Under the pieces are notes generated by a model. The model saw only the letters and a program-made list of their open reading frames with translations, had not been told where the DNA came from and made no database searches. Below are positions 1-12,619 of a DNA stretch of 64,000 nt, one piece after another (positions within the stretch are counted from its first letter, which is position 1; every line of letters begins with the position of its first letter). Origin of the DNA: Clitopilus passeckerianus (taxonomy: Eukaryota > Basidiomycota > Agaricomycetes > Agaricales > Entolomataceae); NCBI GenBank assembly GCA_944990035.1, contig CALYLX010000016.1, positions 210,580 to 274,579 on the forward strand, written 5' to 3'. Position numbers and translations under genes: made by a program.

Positions 1-74
1 TCGGCCTTGAGGGTATGCAGGTCTTTTCGGGAAATGAGGTGTCCGGTAGTTTTTTTGGTTGGGTGTCATTTCGT

Positions 75-149
75 GGGTCGATGGCGTAGTTGGTTATCGC
101 ATCTGTCCAACAACGCAGAAAGTCCTCAGTTCGAGCCTGGGTCGACTCG
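75..149 (+). pseudogene. tRNA-Val(AAC)-like sequence, probably decayed
   Basis: The sequence folds as a tRNA. A 7-bp acceptor stem (75-81 with 142-148, one G-U) closes it, a D arm carries an A-box-like start at 82, and a T arm (125-141) has a full 5-bp stem and a TTCGAGC loop. The anticodon stem pairs over 5 bp, but its loop has 8 nt instead of 7 and C where U33 is invariant. The only sensible anticodon would be AAC (Val). No run of four T follows within 20 nt. Loop expansion, loss of U33 and lack of a Pol III terminator argue for a relic. A real but odd tRNA cannot be excluded. Confidence 0.5.
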
Positions 150-314
150 ATTATCTACTTACTTGAACGAGTGATGCTGAACCTAACCGGGCGCCATCAT
201 CCATCATGCTGAATTGCAAGTGCGATTTGCCCTCCTCTTGTCGAATTCCCTCATCACCCAAGTTGTCGCGTCTTGGCCGATACCGTCTCCTTCAGAGCCT
301 CCCCCGTCTTTTCA

Positions 315-380
315 GCGACAAAAAACAATGCATTTAGGAGGATATAGAAAACGGGGAATCGGGCTTTGGTACTGTACTGG
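315..380. repeat. Dispersed repeat, copy 1
   Basis: This stretch aligns by eye with 2750-2812 at roughly 70 percent identity, sharing a GGGAATCG core and a GGAGGAC-type end. The minus strand resembles a tRNA B box, so a SINE-like origin is possible. No target-site duplication was found. Confidence 0.35.
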
Positions 381-2749
381 AGGACCGAGGATATCTGGAA
401 ACACGGCCACACACGAGTCAAGACCACTCCGAAAGACGTTCCCCAAATTCTGAGTTTTGACCAGCCGGTGAGCTCGATACGCCGCACAAGCACAAGCACA
501 AGGAAAGCAGCAATGCCGAGAGAAATCCATGGTTAGTGAGAACACGTCAGTTTCTTCAGAGATTTTTGCATCTCTGACGATAGACTTTTCCAGAGTTCAA
601 GCTTCAAGCTCTGAGGTCTTCAACGCCTTCTCGTACCTTCTTGATTCTTGTCATCGTCATCGAAGAAGATAGAGACACGAGAGGCTGGAATGAAGTTAGC
701 TGGAGATGTAGAACGTGATGCAGTATGCGTAAGTTCATTATTTACAAGAATGAAGCTTGCCAGCCGATATCTGACGATTGACCTTCCAACTTTACATAGG
801 TTACGAAAACTGGACATCATCAGCTTTCAAACTCTTTAAGCTAGATTGGAGAACGCCTATGGGTTCCCAACCGCCAAAGTCATTATGGAGGGAATTCGCA
901 ATAGTACGGAATGTCGTTCTACTCCCGTTGTGGTTGTACATGCACAAGGCGATGTATCTTCTCCTTCGCTACAGGCCTAGCTCGCCAATCCTCGAGCTCC
1001 TTGCTTCCCACTTTCAAACGCAATGCCAACACCACACATACCAGCCATACGACGAACAGCTCCCAGACGCCGAGGTTATCGACCTGGCTTCCCCACCGCT
1101 GAATCTGGCGCATCGGAAGGCACTAAGATGACAGCCCCCAGGCCTCAAGGTCCATCTAAAGCAAGCATCCATTTTGGAGTTCGTCGACTTCGTTCCCCAG
1201 ATCTCACATTCCTGCAACCATTGGCTCGTCCCACCCAGCTATCTTCTTCGCCAATTCTTCAACACCCGGGCTTTTAAGTGCTCCTTGCAGAAGGAAAGGT
1301 GGCGTGCTAGGGATCATTTATCCTCTATACGTTACTCCAACTACGTTCAAGGTGATTATTCACTAGATTGAGCCACAGAAGCAGAGTTCTGACACCCCAC
1401 CCTTCCAGGTCCCCTTCGCAAGAAACGGAATTTCAACCAGTCGCAGCGGAATATCATGCCTAATGCCTAATGAACTAACTCTCGTGTGGTTGCTGCTAAA
1501 GTCATGACACAGGACCTATACACGAGCCATAAACCCATTGTTGTCCATGCAGCCTTCATTATCCATCATCATCGTCATTCCCACTGACATCCAGAATTTG
1601 GGTTCCCTACGTCACGTTCCCTCCCACCTCCCCCGCGATTTTCGTGAATCATAGCTTCACGAGCATCAGCCAGCGCAACTGTACTGCAACCTACCCATAC
1701 TAGACCGGGAAAGAAACGACGGCGTAGCACTTGCCAATGGGTGGACCGTTGGTATTGAGAGGCGGTGGAATTGACAGTCCTTAAGAACCGGCTACAGGGT
1801 GTCAAGGACTATCCTCTCCAAAGTTCATCGACTGCGTTACGTCAGGCCCCGTCTCATCCCTCCAAACTTTCCTGGCATGCCGTCACCCCACCACCTTGCC
1901 CTGCACGATGACGAAATCCTCAAACTCGTCGAACTCTGCTGCATACGATCATTTTTTGCGCCAGCCGACCACATGAGCCAGAATTGGCGCCACCAAACAG
2001 AGTTGTTGCTCGGGCGCGAGGAATTTGTTGGATGATCGTTTCGGACTCAAGGCGACCCGGAGGACGGCCATGCAGAGGGCGTGGAGGATGAGGAATAAAG
2101 ACGAAGGGTTGTTATCCCGCATTTGGCTTGGAGACGAAGTTGGCGATTCTGGCTTTGTTGGTTGTTCCCTCCAGGTCCCCAGGAGCCACTGCGTCCCCTT
2201 CAGCATTCCGCTCTGCACGGCTTTGACGAATCCTCCACCAATAACAGAATGTGGTTCATCCCAGGCCTCAGCTACACCCGATGTTGATTACAAGCACAAG
2301 GCTGCGCGGGACTGCGTCGTTGGTGGTTGGAGGAGCGCGAGTTAGGCCGGGGGTTCTACATTGCAGCTATCCCCAACTTCACCTGTTTTCGCACCCCTGA
2401 CTTCTTACCTTCCTGTGTTGCTTACTCCACCCTTCACCACCTTACCTACCCCACCCGTATTTGAATGCTGTACGGGATTCCATGACAAGATTGTGGCGCA
2501 CTTTCCGATTTATATTCGTTTTCTTCATCCTCGGAAACAACACCGAATTTTACGACACTCCTTTACATATAACAAATTACATATTCTACGATATTATACA
2601 GTTCAAGATACCACATCTTCTGTTTAGAATTGATACCGTTTGATCGAATTAGTGCGGTACTAGTTTTGTTTGACTGGCTTTGTGCTCTGACTCTTTTTCT
2701 TCACCCATCGCCGCTTGCTCATGGACGCACCGCTGCCATTCCAATCGAT

Positions 2750-2812
2750 CAAAAGCATTCTGAGAGATATACAAGTCAGGGAATCGAGCCTTGGAACTAG
2801 AGGACATTTGGT
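2750..2812. repeat. Dispersed repeat, copy 2
   Basis: Second copy of the repeat at 315-380. Minus-strand translations of both copies share a KARFP-type stretch, which reflects the common sequence and is not evidence of a gene. Confidence 0.35.
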
Positions 2813-2888
2813 CAGGTCGTAAGCATGGTACGTCGTGAGGAGCCGTTCGCATGTTGTACAACAAGCTGACGAGTACAGTCACGAATGA

Positions 2889-4987
2889 ATGGACACAAAC
2901 TCTGCTGGTGGAATCTCGGAGAAAGCATTCCGAGGGTGGCTGCAAAGAAAGCTTGGTTATACTCTTCCGCCAGCCAGTGATCGTATACGAAGATTGTCCA
3001 AAATTGTGGGCACCTCGATCGAGTCTGTTTCTGACATTTTTTTCAGGTTTTCGGGCATCTGCATCCCATGGACCTTTATCATCTCTCGTGTGCCACGGAC
3101 ATGCCGAGGGACATGTTCCTCCCTCCGAAGGTAGCCTGGCTATGGCAACTTGTTTTCAACCGCCACCCTGAGGTGCCCGCCAAGCCGTTGGGGATAGACT
3201 ATCCTGCGTGGGCCTGTGTCCTGTTTAGTGTGTTCAACTGTGAAGTAGGTTTTCTTTTCTAAGATATTTAAAGTAAACCGTGCCTGATAATAGTTCAGGT
3301 ATGCCGAGCTCGAGGTGTTCCTCCAAATTGGCTCCCAACGAGGCGGCTATGTCGGCAGTGTTCCAACAAAAAGTGAGCTTCTGCTACAAATAAGCTGAGT
3401 CTTCCCTCGATTCATGGACCTTTTAGAGATAACGAGGTGATGGATTGTGGCCCTGTTGCGCCAGGAGAGCCAGGAAATAGGAGTTGGACGTATGAAGTCG
3501 ACGAGCGGAATTTCTGCACAGATTTCTTACAAGTTTGGTTCAATACTCCCATACTACAAGATACGTTGAGTTTCAGGTCGACCTTTCCCCACTACGTTGG
3601 CTTCCACAGGTACGACAATTACGTTAATGACTTCATGTTATGTAACTCGTACTGCAGTATTCGAATTACCACTTCCTCGCCATATCGCATACAATATGCA
3701 AGATTTCGCCGACCATATCTTCGCGTTTTTGCGATAAGACTACCAGGAAGGTCTGGCCAAAATGAAAGAAGATCCAACGGTCCAATTTGTTCTCAACTAC
3801 TTCGTTCAGGTAAGGTCCTGAAGCACGAGATTTCTTCACGCCTGACTCTCCTATCCAGTATTATACCGTATGTCTCGGATGGACTCAATCGATAGCCGAG
3901 GTTGGGCGGGAGGAGGCTCGACGCCAGAGGCAACGAATAGACTCCTGGTAAGCACATCTCAGCGTGAATACCCGGTGCATCCTGATCTCGTGGTGCATAG
4001 GGTTTCAACGAAAAACTGCCCATGCTTATAATAAGTATGCTTGGAACTACCTCCTCGAGTCAATGGACCGATTCTGGGTTCTATCAAAGCTGGATAAACG
4101 ACATCCGTTTTGTGATCTACGCCGAAGTAGGCTGAGTGGCTGGCCCTCCATACGGCATTTGTTGAACTAACGATTGCTCGCAGGATGGCAGGAGCATCTC
4201 CCGACTATATTGACCTACAGTATCTAGTGGAGTGGACATGTAATATGAAAGAGACCGACGAGCTTGGTCGCCTGTTGACTCGCAAGGGGGAGATGGAAGA
4301 AATTCATGATATGTTCTACGACAAGATGATTGATGAATACCTCAAACACCCCGAGGCGAAACTCCCAATCCCTGACTTGCCCACTCCAGCGGAAGTTCTT
4401 CTCTACGAACTCCGGGCCTTTGTCAGTATGGTTTGCGCAAATGAACCTGATTCCTACGATCCAGATGTGGACACAATTAACGACCACACCATGAAGTTCC
4501 GAGCCTGGTCGAGAAATGGAGACCAGAGACAATGAACGACCTTGCCGAGATATCTCCAATGATCACGGGTCCCAAATGTATGGAGCGCTATCCAAAATTC
4601 AAAACGAACTCGGCTGCCGCATTTTTTACTGTGTCGAGTGTCATGAAGGCGTTCCAATACTCCCAGGACTTATGGGCCCATCTTCACCCTGGCCCCAGAC
4701 AGTGTTCTTCGGCTGGGAAAGCATGATAAAGCGTCTCAACGTCGACAAATGCTGTTTCCTGAAGCTGCCTCACCCCTTCAAAAGTTCATGAACGAGCATC
4801 CTATGCTTCGAAGTCTGCGATCCGAATGTATCAACAAAATCCCGCTGTAATAGACCAGGAGGATATGGAGTGGCTACAGGGCCGAGAAGACTTCAGATTA
4901 GCTTGTCTGAACTCTCCAGACATCATGAGGTCCGGGATGGGGATGAAGGGGAAGGACTATGTTAGGACTTTATTTCAGGGTGATTGA
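2889..4987 (+). pseudogene. F-box family gene with Cys cluster, disrupted
   Basis: Readable exons are 2889-3005, 3047-3244, 3299-3372 and one starting at 3427. Exon 2 gives a degenerate F-box (VFGHLHPMDLYHLS). Exon 3 completes a paired CxxC Cys cluster (CEVC ... RRLCRQC), typical of a large Agaricomycete F-box family. Downstream, protein-like stretches lie in changing frames: about 3660-3795 with an in-frame TAA after HIFAFLR, 3860-3950, 4100-4130, 4185-4535, 4532-4720, and 4810-4987, which ends EDMEWLQGREDF...FQGD and a stop. At least one nonsense codon and several frame switches lack splice sites, so I read it as a decayed member. F-box proteins normally serve as SCF ubiquitin-ligase adaptors. 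A badly mis-modelled but intact gene is possible. Confidence 0.5.
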
Positions 4988-5574
4988 GCAGGTCGCTGAT
5001 TGTTTTATGCTGTCAGATTCAGCATGTAATACTTTTCTAGGATGATCCTACTCACGCAGAATCCAAGTGGCGGAAGGTGCGCTTGTCGAGGTTACGAGAT
5101 GGGACATACAGGTGTTCATGTAGTTTTCGTGTACGCAGTGTCATGACCATAGTCTTTAATTTCATCAATTCAAACTACATATAAGAAGTATGTTGTACAG
5201 GCAGTTTGTGTGAGATAGGTGGTATGAATCGATCTCCATTATCACTGAAGAGGTTGGTTAATCCTCCAGAAAAATGGTCGTCATATCAGACTTGGGCGTG
5301 GTTGGCACACCCCTTCTTATCACTTCAAAGTTGGGATGCGCATGTGCGGCATCATTCGCAAAATCGACGAAATGAAAGATCTAAAGAATGAACAAGACCG
5401 ATCAGCTTTACAGAATAACCAACTGTTAGACGATAGACGGACACATTCACCCCACCACAAAGACATCGGTACTCCCATGAGCTCTGGACAGCTTAGACAG
5501 GTGAATCCAGCTTCTCGTAACTCAATATCGTGGACTGTTGTGGTGATTGGATCCAGGTGAAGAGTTCAACAGTA
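4988..5574. other. Intergenic, no gene seen
   Basis: No convincing coding or RNA signal lies between the F-box relic and the left inverted repeat. Confidence 0.4.
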
Positions 5575-5766
5575 CGTGTAGTCACGTTGTAATATGCCCA
5601 GCAATTGGTGGAAAAAGGTGTTATAGTATTTGCGGCCTTTGTTGAGAATTATAATGTATCTTCAATGTGTAGCAACGTCAAATATGTATTATAACTGCTG
5701 CCTGTGAGCCTAAATTGGAGCTCTCCGCAGGGGTAAACCTATCATAATGCAGCCGAATGCTTGCAA

Positions 5767-5782
5767 ATGCATTATAATGCAT
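5767..5782. repeat. 16-bp perfect palindrome
   Basis: ATGCATTATAATGCAT is its own reverse complement. The TATTATAATA-type core recurs at 6801-6814 (TGTATTATAATACA) inside the same inverted-repeat element. Confidence 0.7.
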
Positions 5783-6597
5783 CGCGGGGGCAGGAATATG
5801 AACCGGACCGTACGATCCGACCACCGAGAAATTCAAAACTTTGCAGTTTGCTTCTATTCATAATACGCTATCATGCGTTCCAGATTACCTCGAAACTGTA
5901 TTATTGTAAGCTTTCTACGTCTTTAGAATGAGAACGGAGGCGCGGCACACTGGGATAGAATTGACCTCCCGCTTGATCGCAGATGCCGGACACAAGCCTA
6001 TTGGCCGCACAATGAGGGGCTGAGCCTTGCCGCATGGCCAATCAGTAGAAAATGTCACTCCGGTGGACTCCGACGTCAGACGAAATCTCAATCGGATTGT
6101 ATTGCCTATCCAGCTCTAAATATTCAATTTAGACCGACCGTATATCGGTATTATCCTCATATACCATATGTACACTGTCATTTAGCCCTTACCGCAGCCA
6201 AATCTGCGAATTTGAAAAAGTCAGACGATGCTCGAAAGATCGGTAGGGTTTTCTATACATTCTGTGGTCAAAGTAACCTTCGAAGCTGAACTTCACCATC
6301 CAAAAGACGGAAAATATTTCAAGGGCAGTTAATGGAGGTACTAATGCTACCCCCTACCTTTAATCATTACTTGTCGCTTTTCCGTATCCTCGTTGGCTGT
6401 GTGTGCGAATGAATGTAGTCATTGTGCCGTAGGCAGTACGTTTCGAGTGTCCAAGAACAAATGTGATTTCCCCGCCGTTCCTACAGTAGCTATATGTAGA
6501 AATACGATCCCCTCGAGCGCTCGTAAGCCTTCAGTGTCTGAGACAGATCGCTCAGCCTCATGAACGAGGAATGAAAATAGGCAGAAAAAGTTGCAAG

Positions 6598-6680
6598 TAT
6601 GGGGAATCGAACCCTCAAGCCCAAAAATGGTTTCCCGCGACAAAACCGTTAAGCCACAAGGCCTTTGTATGGTTCCTACT
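6598..6680 (-). repeat. tRNA-like stretch (A-box and B-box motifs)
   Basis: Read on the minus strand, TGGCTTAACGG resembles a Pol III A box and GGGTTCGATTCCCC is a near-perfect B box. The acceptor ends do not pair, so this is not a functional tRNA. It may be a SINE head inside the inverted-repeat element. Confidence 0.35.
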
Positions 6681-7101
6681 CAAATGTATTATGAGGATAC
6701 GAGCGGTGCCGCTTGAGACGTGAATTATAATGGACTCAAAACCTGGCCATCGGCAATGTAATGCGTCGATTCCCTGATGCGCGGGAGTAACAGTCCTATG
6801 TGTATTATAATACAGAGCCTGATTCAAGCTCAGCAGGCCATACTATAACGCCTTTTTCCACCAAATGCTGGACGTATTACAAAACAGCTACACGGACTCC
6901 TCAAGAGTTCGCATGACTGCAGCACCAAGACATGCCACGCTCAATGAGTTCGTAGGTATGTACGAAGTCGTCCAGACAGTCGTCCTTTTGATGGTCGATG
7001 ACCTCCTTCCACGTAATCATATGTCGCCCTGAGTGGTTGTCTTCAGCGCAAGTGTTGCACCTGAACACGGTGAGTGGAGAATCCAGCCCCGCAGATGCGT
7101 A

Positions 7102-8370
7102 TTAAAGACACGATTGAGGAATTTGTATCATTGGAGGTCTGGCTGCAAGGGATTCGATGGTCGGAAATGAATCATATCCTAGTGCGCGGAAGTGTCTCGT
7201 AAAAAAAGTGAAGTCCAGGTATTCCCCTTCGGAGTCCCGGAGAGGTTCGTATGAGAAGATCAAGCTCCGGATAGGGTCGTACAGCAGGACTTCCAAGGAG
7301 GTGGGGAGAATAGAGGCGGTTATGGCGTCTGAGACGGCGGTTGAATCGCGTTCTCTAAGCTGGTCTTGCACCTTTTCGTACATGACTTGGATATCTGATG
7401 CCGTGCCAATCAAACGTCATTCTTCCATTGCTAGAATTCTTTCGTGAGCAGCTACGGTTAGAATTGGTTCCAATTGGGGTAGAAAGGCCCTCCAGCCTGT
7501 GAGGCAGCATTAGATTGGGCGAATAAGGCGAAGAGAAACGGGAGCTCACGCTTTCTCAGCTTTCGCATTGAGTAGCCGAAACCGTGCGTCATAAAATTCC
7601 TCACCGTCCAGTCGAAGAGAAGCACAGTTTGACAATCCTCTTTATCGTACCCACGTACTACCAAACGCCGCTGAAGCCTGTAATTGAGTCGGACGTCGTG
7701 GATCTTGCGTACCGTTGAACGCATACCACTTTTTCATAATACTCGTCCGTTTCTCCTTCTGCACCGCAGCTCGGTCGCTCATTCTACCTTCCCATGCTAT
7801 GCACAATTCTTCATGCTGTATGAATGAGATCAGCGGGGTATTCAGTTTCGATACATAAGTTTCTGGACAAATACTGCACGTATCGACTGAGCAAATCCCT
7901 TCGTGTGTGGGTCCGTCCTGAGAATGTCCCGAAAAATTCTCTGAACTGAGGTGGGTCTGAGGTGACGTCCGTATGCTGCGAGTCGATCTCCAACGTCCTG
8001 CAAGGTGAATTGGCCTATCGAGGACTGGACCGTAAAATGTAGAGGGGTTATATCTTAACTATACACAATCTAATAAGGCACATACATTGATGCTTTGCGG
8101 TTTCGACTCGGAGGGAGTCTAGGTCATCTCCGTGCAAGTCACCGGAGTCTCGTTGCCCTCATATTTGAGAGGCATGTTGTTGCCGACAGCTAGAACACAG
8201 GAGTCCCTACGAGGTAGCGCTTGACTCTTGTGTTTACGCTATGTTGAAGGCGGCTTACTTGCTGGTAGTACAGAATATGCACAAACGCCGCCGCGAGAGG
8301 CAGTCCGGAACGGCTGGATGTGCACCGCAGAACCGTTGGTTCATTTAGAGCCTTACACGGTACCGAAATG
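7102..8370 (-). pseudogene. Second decayed F-box family gene
   Basis: On the minus strand, protein-like pieces appear in family order but in different frames. A degenerate piece around 8370-8260 includes VPCKALNEPTVLRCTSSRS. About 7724-7640 reads RLQRRLVVRGYDKEDCQ. The best exon, about 7622-7558, reads LDGEEFYDARFRLLNAKAEK and ends at a good donor (gtgagc). After a roughly 50-nt intron it continues as WRAFLPQLEPILTVAAHERI. An in-frame TGA follows near 7420, after which the frame stays open to 7102. The frame switch near 7630 and the TGA mark it as broken. Family assignment rests on layout shared with the + strand relic at 2.9-5.0 kb and is inferred. Confidence 0.4.
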
Positions 8371-11300
8371 ATCATGTCTCACATCGTATCTATGGGGTCC
8401 GAATAACAACTCGCACCACCTCACGTGCGATAGACCTTCCGGGGCAGGGAGGGACATCTGTGTTCCGTTGGCAGGCAAGATCCCAGAGCCACGAGTTACT
8501 TCTTGATAGGATTTGGTTGAATTGACGCCCGGACTTGCGCAGATTATACAGATCCACCGGATGTAGATAGTGTAGATAGCTTAGAACCTGGAAATAGATC
8601 GTCTGGAACTCCTCATAATGGGTACACGCAGGAGCTCACCTCGAGTAGGATATCCAGTGGCAGCAGAATGAGTGAGCTGAGGTTCTTGGGCGCTTTAAAC
8701 ATCGAACCTTGCCTCAGGGAAATGAGTAGAGTACGTGTCCATTCGTTCTCTAGTCAGAGACCCCTTGTTGTTATCGACTCTGAGAAACAGAGACGAGACT
8801 GTGACTTACTAGTCTCGTCACCAATGGGCCCGAGTGTACGCAGTCGTGTAGGGTATATCTTCCTGAATTGGGCGTGCGATACGGATTGGAATGGTAATAA
8901 CGGCGATGAGCTCATGAAAGTAGTGGAGTTGAAGTTTCCGGTTATTTGCTGAGTTACCGACCTAACAGCCATTCTTCCCGGCCCGGGACAAGGTCCGACG
9001 GTCCGACCAAGCGCCCGAGACTGCGCTGTGACGCCACTCCGTATCAAGGTCTTTGCAAGCTACACAAGCCCGAGTCAGGCATCGTTCTAGACATGCCCTG
9101 ACTAAGATATATAAATATTACTTTTGAAAATGGCTCTGAGTCTCAAGCAACGAGTTGACGCAGTTTCTGTGCGGATTCCATTCGACGGCTACAGTGACAT
9201 CAGCCAAAAGGACGTGCTTCAACGGATGCTGGTTGGATGCCTGTACTGAGTCTATCGGGCCTGTTTTCTCGGCGGCCTAACTATTACCTTCAAAATAGGG
9301 GGTTCTTCCACGAAACTTATGGGAAACATTCGATGTTCGCTCGATGGCGTTTGCAATGGTCAACAATTTGGTGCGCCTGCCCTACCCTAACCCGAAAGCA
9401 CTCGACTTGCCAAAGCGCCCCCTTCGTAACGTATGACACCTATGAGCAATGAATGACATGGCTCGCTTGGGCAAGGGACATGGCTTTGTGGGCCCTTCTT
9501 GGCCGATGGTCCCTGAGGTGTCGATCATTGGTCATTGCTCGGATGCGCCGCTGCCCAGGGGGGCAAAGGCGGACGCAGTGGCAAACTGATAAGTTTTTAA
9601 GGCCTGGATAACCAATCATACTCGTTGATTGGGTATCTGCTTTAGCGGGAACGCCGTTGAATCAATTAGATTATCAGTACCTGTTTCGCGTTCTGCATGC
9701 AAAGTTGCTCCTTAGAGCGGAAATGAGGGGGCCTTTTCCTGAGACTTGTTCACGAGTTAGTTGTCATGCATTCGTGCTTGGACTGATGGCTGCGAAATTG
9801 ACGGGAACATGTGGGTTTTTGTCACAGGCGATTGGACTTTTCAAGGCCCAGAGCGGGGTGGGGCGGTACAGTCGATTTTACTCAATCTTTCTAAAGGTGT
9901 TTCTCGACCAGATGGATCTTGCGTAGGCGATAGCATCTTTGAGCAAAGGATTGCCAAGTAAACTGGCTCAGGTTTCAGCTTGAATTGCCAATGCCAAAGA
10001 GAATCCCAGAGCCGCAAGGTTCCAGACCAGGATTTCAGACAAATTAAGACTATCCACGAGCCTGAGATTAGAAACGCATCATTCTAATGAAGAGCTCGTA
10101 CAAGGGCTATTCACAAGAGAAGGATTGTGGACGGCGGTTCTAGCTGATTTACACGGACAGGGAATCGAGCTGATAGAATTCGGTTCCACCAGGAGATTAT
10201 CACACGGTGGGATAAATATTCCTTGTTTGTACTCGGTGCATTGTACAATTGCGGTGGCCGCGAGGAGGGATCTCGAGCGAAATGGCGGGACATATTCAAA
10301 AATGATCAGTTCGACCATCTTCTTCCGAGAGCCGGCGCCAATCTCGTCAACTCCATATAACTAAGTTTCCATCTTTGCCTTTTTGCATGGGCTCGTGCTC
10401 AGGGATCGGCGGGAGAGTGGACGTTGGGTGAAATGAGATTGCTTACGGCGAGTCTCGAACCTCCCACTGATTTTGGACCCCCTTCGCCTGGAGAGCTGCC
10501 CAGCAAGGCATTATACTTGATGTAGATACAGCATAAAGATAATCAAGGCACATTTGCGAGTCCCTGAGGGTAAAATACTATTAGTCTAGACCATTGTACC
10601 GAGCTGGCAGTGTGCACGGAACAATCCTCGGGTATTCATCACAGATCAGAAGGGAAAGTGGCAAGGGAGAAGGCTCTAAGGGATCTCCGAGAGTAACGTA
10701 GAACTCGGGAGTACCGGTTATGGCCGTGCAGCTGACCACCGGGCTGCATGTCCATCGCCTGAAAAGTAAAAGATAAAAGCGGAAGAAAGGATTCTCAGGT
10801 GTCTTGGCCAACCGGGTGCATTGACAGTTCGAGGACACGGAATCTAAGAATGTAGTATAGAGAACGGTCTAGAAGCGCGCGGGAGGGTACAAGTATTGGG
10901 GTACATATCACTCACCAGATGCTATATCTAGAATGTCAGGCGACGGGCAGAGCTACGCAGATCATACACCAGATATGTTCTTCCTCGCGGCTGGCCCGTT
11001 CTCAACCGTGCCCACATTGCTGGTATGTGAGCTGTGAGGCGAAGAATTGAGACTTGCCGCGAAGGCGATAATCATACTGACCGCCGACGTACAAAATTTG
11101 AATTTTGCAGGGATCTACAGACTCCCCCAAGAAAGCTACGACCAGGAACTCGTTAGATTCTCGGAGTATCGCCTCGTGAAACCCTTTGCGGTCGGTCTGG
11201 TGGGTCTGGAATAAGACAGATTCAGATTGAGGCGTTCAGATAGGTAGGCCGAACGAGTTGGACGAACCAGGTCGAAAACAGGGTGGCAGGGAAGCCAGGT

Positions 11301-12619
11301 CCTGCTTCTCGCTTGCGTGTCTTCTTTTAGGACGCCGAGTTTAGAAGGGGTAGAATTCACTCACGGCATTGTTCGACACCCGGTGTTGAGTCAGGTTTGG
11401 ACTTAGGTCAGGCCCTAGCAAGCGTGGTTGAATTGGCAAGTAAAGTTGCGTTCCGAGGGACGGAGGCTATACTGGTCCAAGGGTACACAAGGGTACACTT
11501 CCCTCAGATAAATGAAAGATGATTGAATTGTATCCCGAGCCTTTTAACACCGCGATGATTTTAATCGGATTCTTCTCGATCACAGTCGGTATAGGGGCCG
11601 GCAGGATAAGACAAGTTCCCGTCTAGCTTGTGTGGGTTCCATCCCACAATCTAGAAGTTCATTGAAGGCGCAGGATGTTTGCGTGATCAGTCTAGACCTA
11701 CAATGCCGTACCGGAAACCCAGAGAATCAGAAGAAGGTTCGCTGAGTATCATGAGCATAGATTCTATGGAGAGCCACGGATGATACCAAGTCATGCCGTT
11801 CTTCGCGAATTTTTACAGAAATCGAGTGATGTCGAAGCGCAAAGTGGGTTGATCGCTTAGTTAGCCGAGGTATCCTGGAAAGAGGGTTTACATAGCGGAG
11901 AACACGCACGTATATATGCACTCTTCACTCCAGGCTACAGACCTCGGTTGGCCCTCAACATCCCGGCTTTTCTCCCCCGCAACGAAAATCGATGAGAGGT
12001 GCAGGTAGGCGTGATCAGACTCGGATGTCACTCTTTCTGCGACAAGACCTTATCATCGATGGAGGGGAAGAGGGCTAGAGCCTAGTAAAAGACGAGATCT
12101 CTTAATCTTGAGGCCCAAGATAGAAGCCGATTGGTCAATGAAACCCTAATTCTTTTTGGTTCCCTCTCTGAGATTCAATGGTGTTTGGTTTTAGACGAAC
12201 GTGGAGCTCCATTAATCCCTTCTCGCCTATCTGGAAGCCTGAGCAAAGGTTTCTCCAAAAAAATGAGGGGAGAAATGATGGCTCGCTTGATGGAAAACGA
12301 GGTGTCGGATGAGTCTAAGGAATCTTCAAGGAGCAATCACCCTCCATTCAAGTTGGACTCTCGCCGGCGCTCATCCCAGATTTACGTGGGCGCTTGCCTT
12401 CGTGGGTAGACATTAGGATACAGCGTTAGAGGTTCCCATGGTCTGAATGCGATTACAAGGACGAAATCGAGTGTCAGGAGTTCACGAGCGACAGCCTGCG
12501 GACGCGACGCGACCCATGATCATGTGATGGGAAAATATGCCAGAACCACGACACGTACCAAGCCATCGTCTTCATCGACCTAAACGATTGCAACGAAAAC
12601 CAGGGCCAGGTATTAGAAA
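8371..12619. other. 4.2 kb gene-poor stretch
   Basis: Only short unrelated open frames. A minus-strand stretch at 10581-10745 (FYVTLGDPLEPSPLPLSLL) looks mildly protein-like but has no recognised family. A tRNA-like minus-strand B-box stretch lies at about 10445-10510. Probably degraded repeats. Confidence 0.4.

Larger units (their letters stand above)
150..2888. other. 2.7 kb without a supportable gene
   Basis: Only short overlapping open frames without family resemblance or consistent splice sites are seen. Two diverged copies of one repeat lie at about 315-380 and 2750-2812; see the separate repeat entries. Confidence 0.5.
5575..6894. mobile_element. Candidate non-autonomous DNA element bounded by 55-bp inverted repeats
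   Basis: Positions 5575-5629 and the reverse complement of 6840-6894 align without gaps over 55 bp with 9 mismatches, most of them clustered near the outer end. The innermost part, around TTGGTGGAAAAAGG, is almost identical. The 1.3 kb interior has no open frame resembling a transposase. It carries AT-rich palindromes at 5767-5782 and 6801-6814 and a tRNA-like minus-strand stretch at about 6600-6680. I see no clear target-site duplication directly next to the ends, so the true termini may lie slightly further out. Fits a MITE-like or gutted TIR transposon; an inverted duplication is the alternative. Confidence 0.5.

Noticed and set aside
10445..10510. Possible minus-strand tRNA
   Set aside because: A B-box-like TTCGA loop is present, but T and acceptor stems do not pair.
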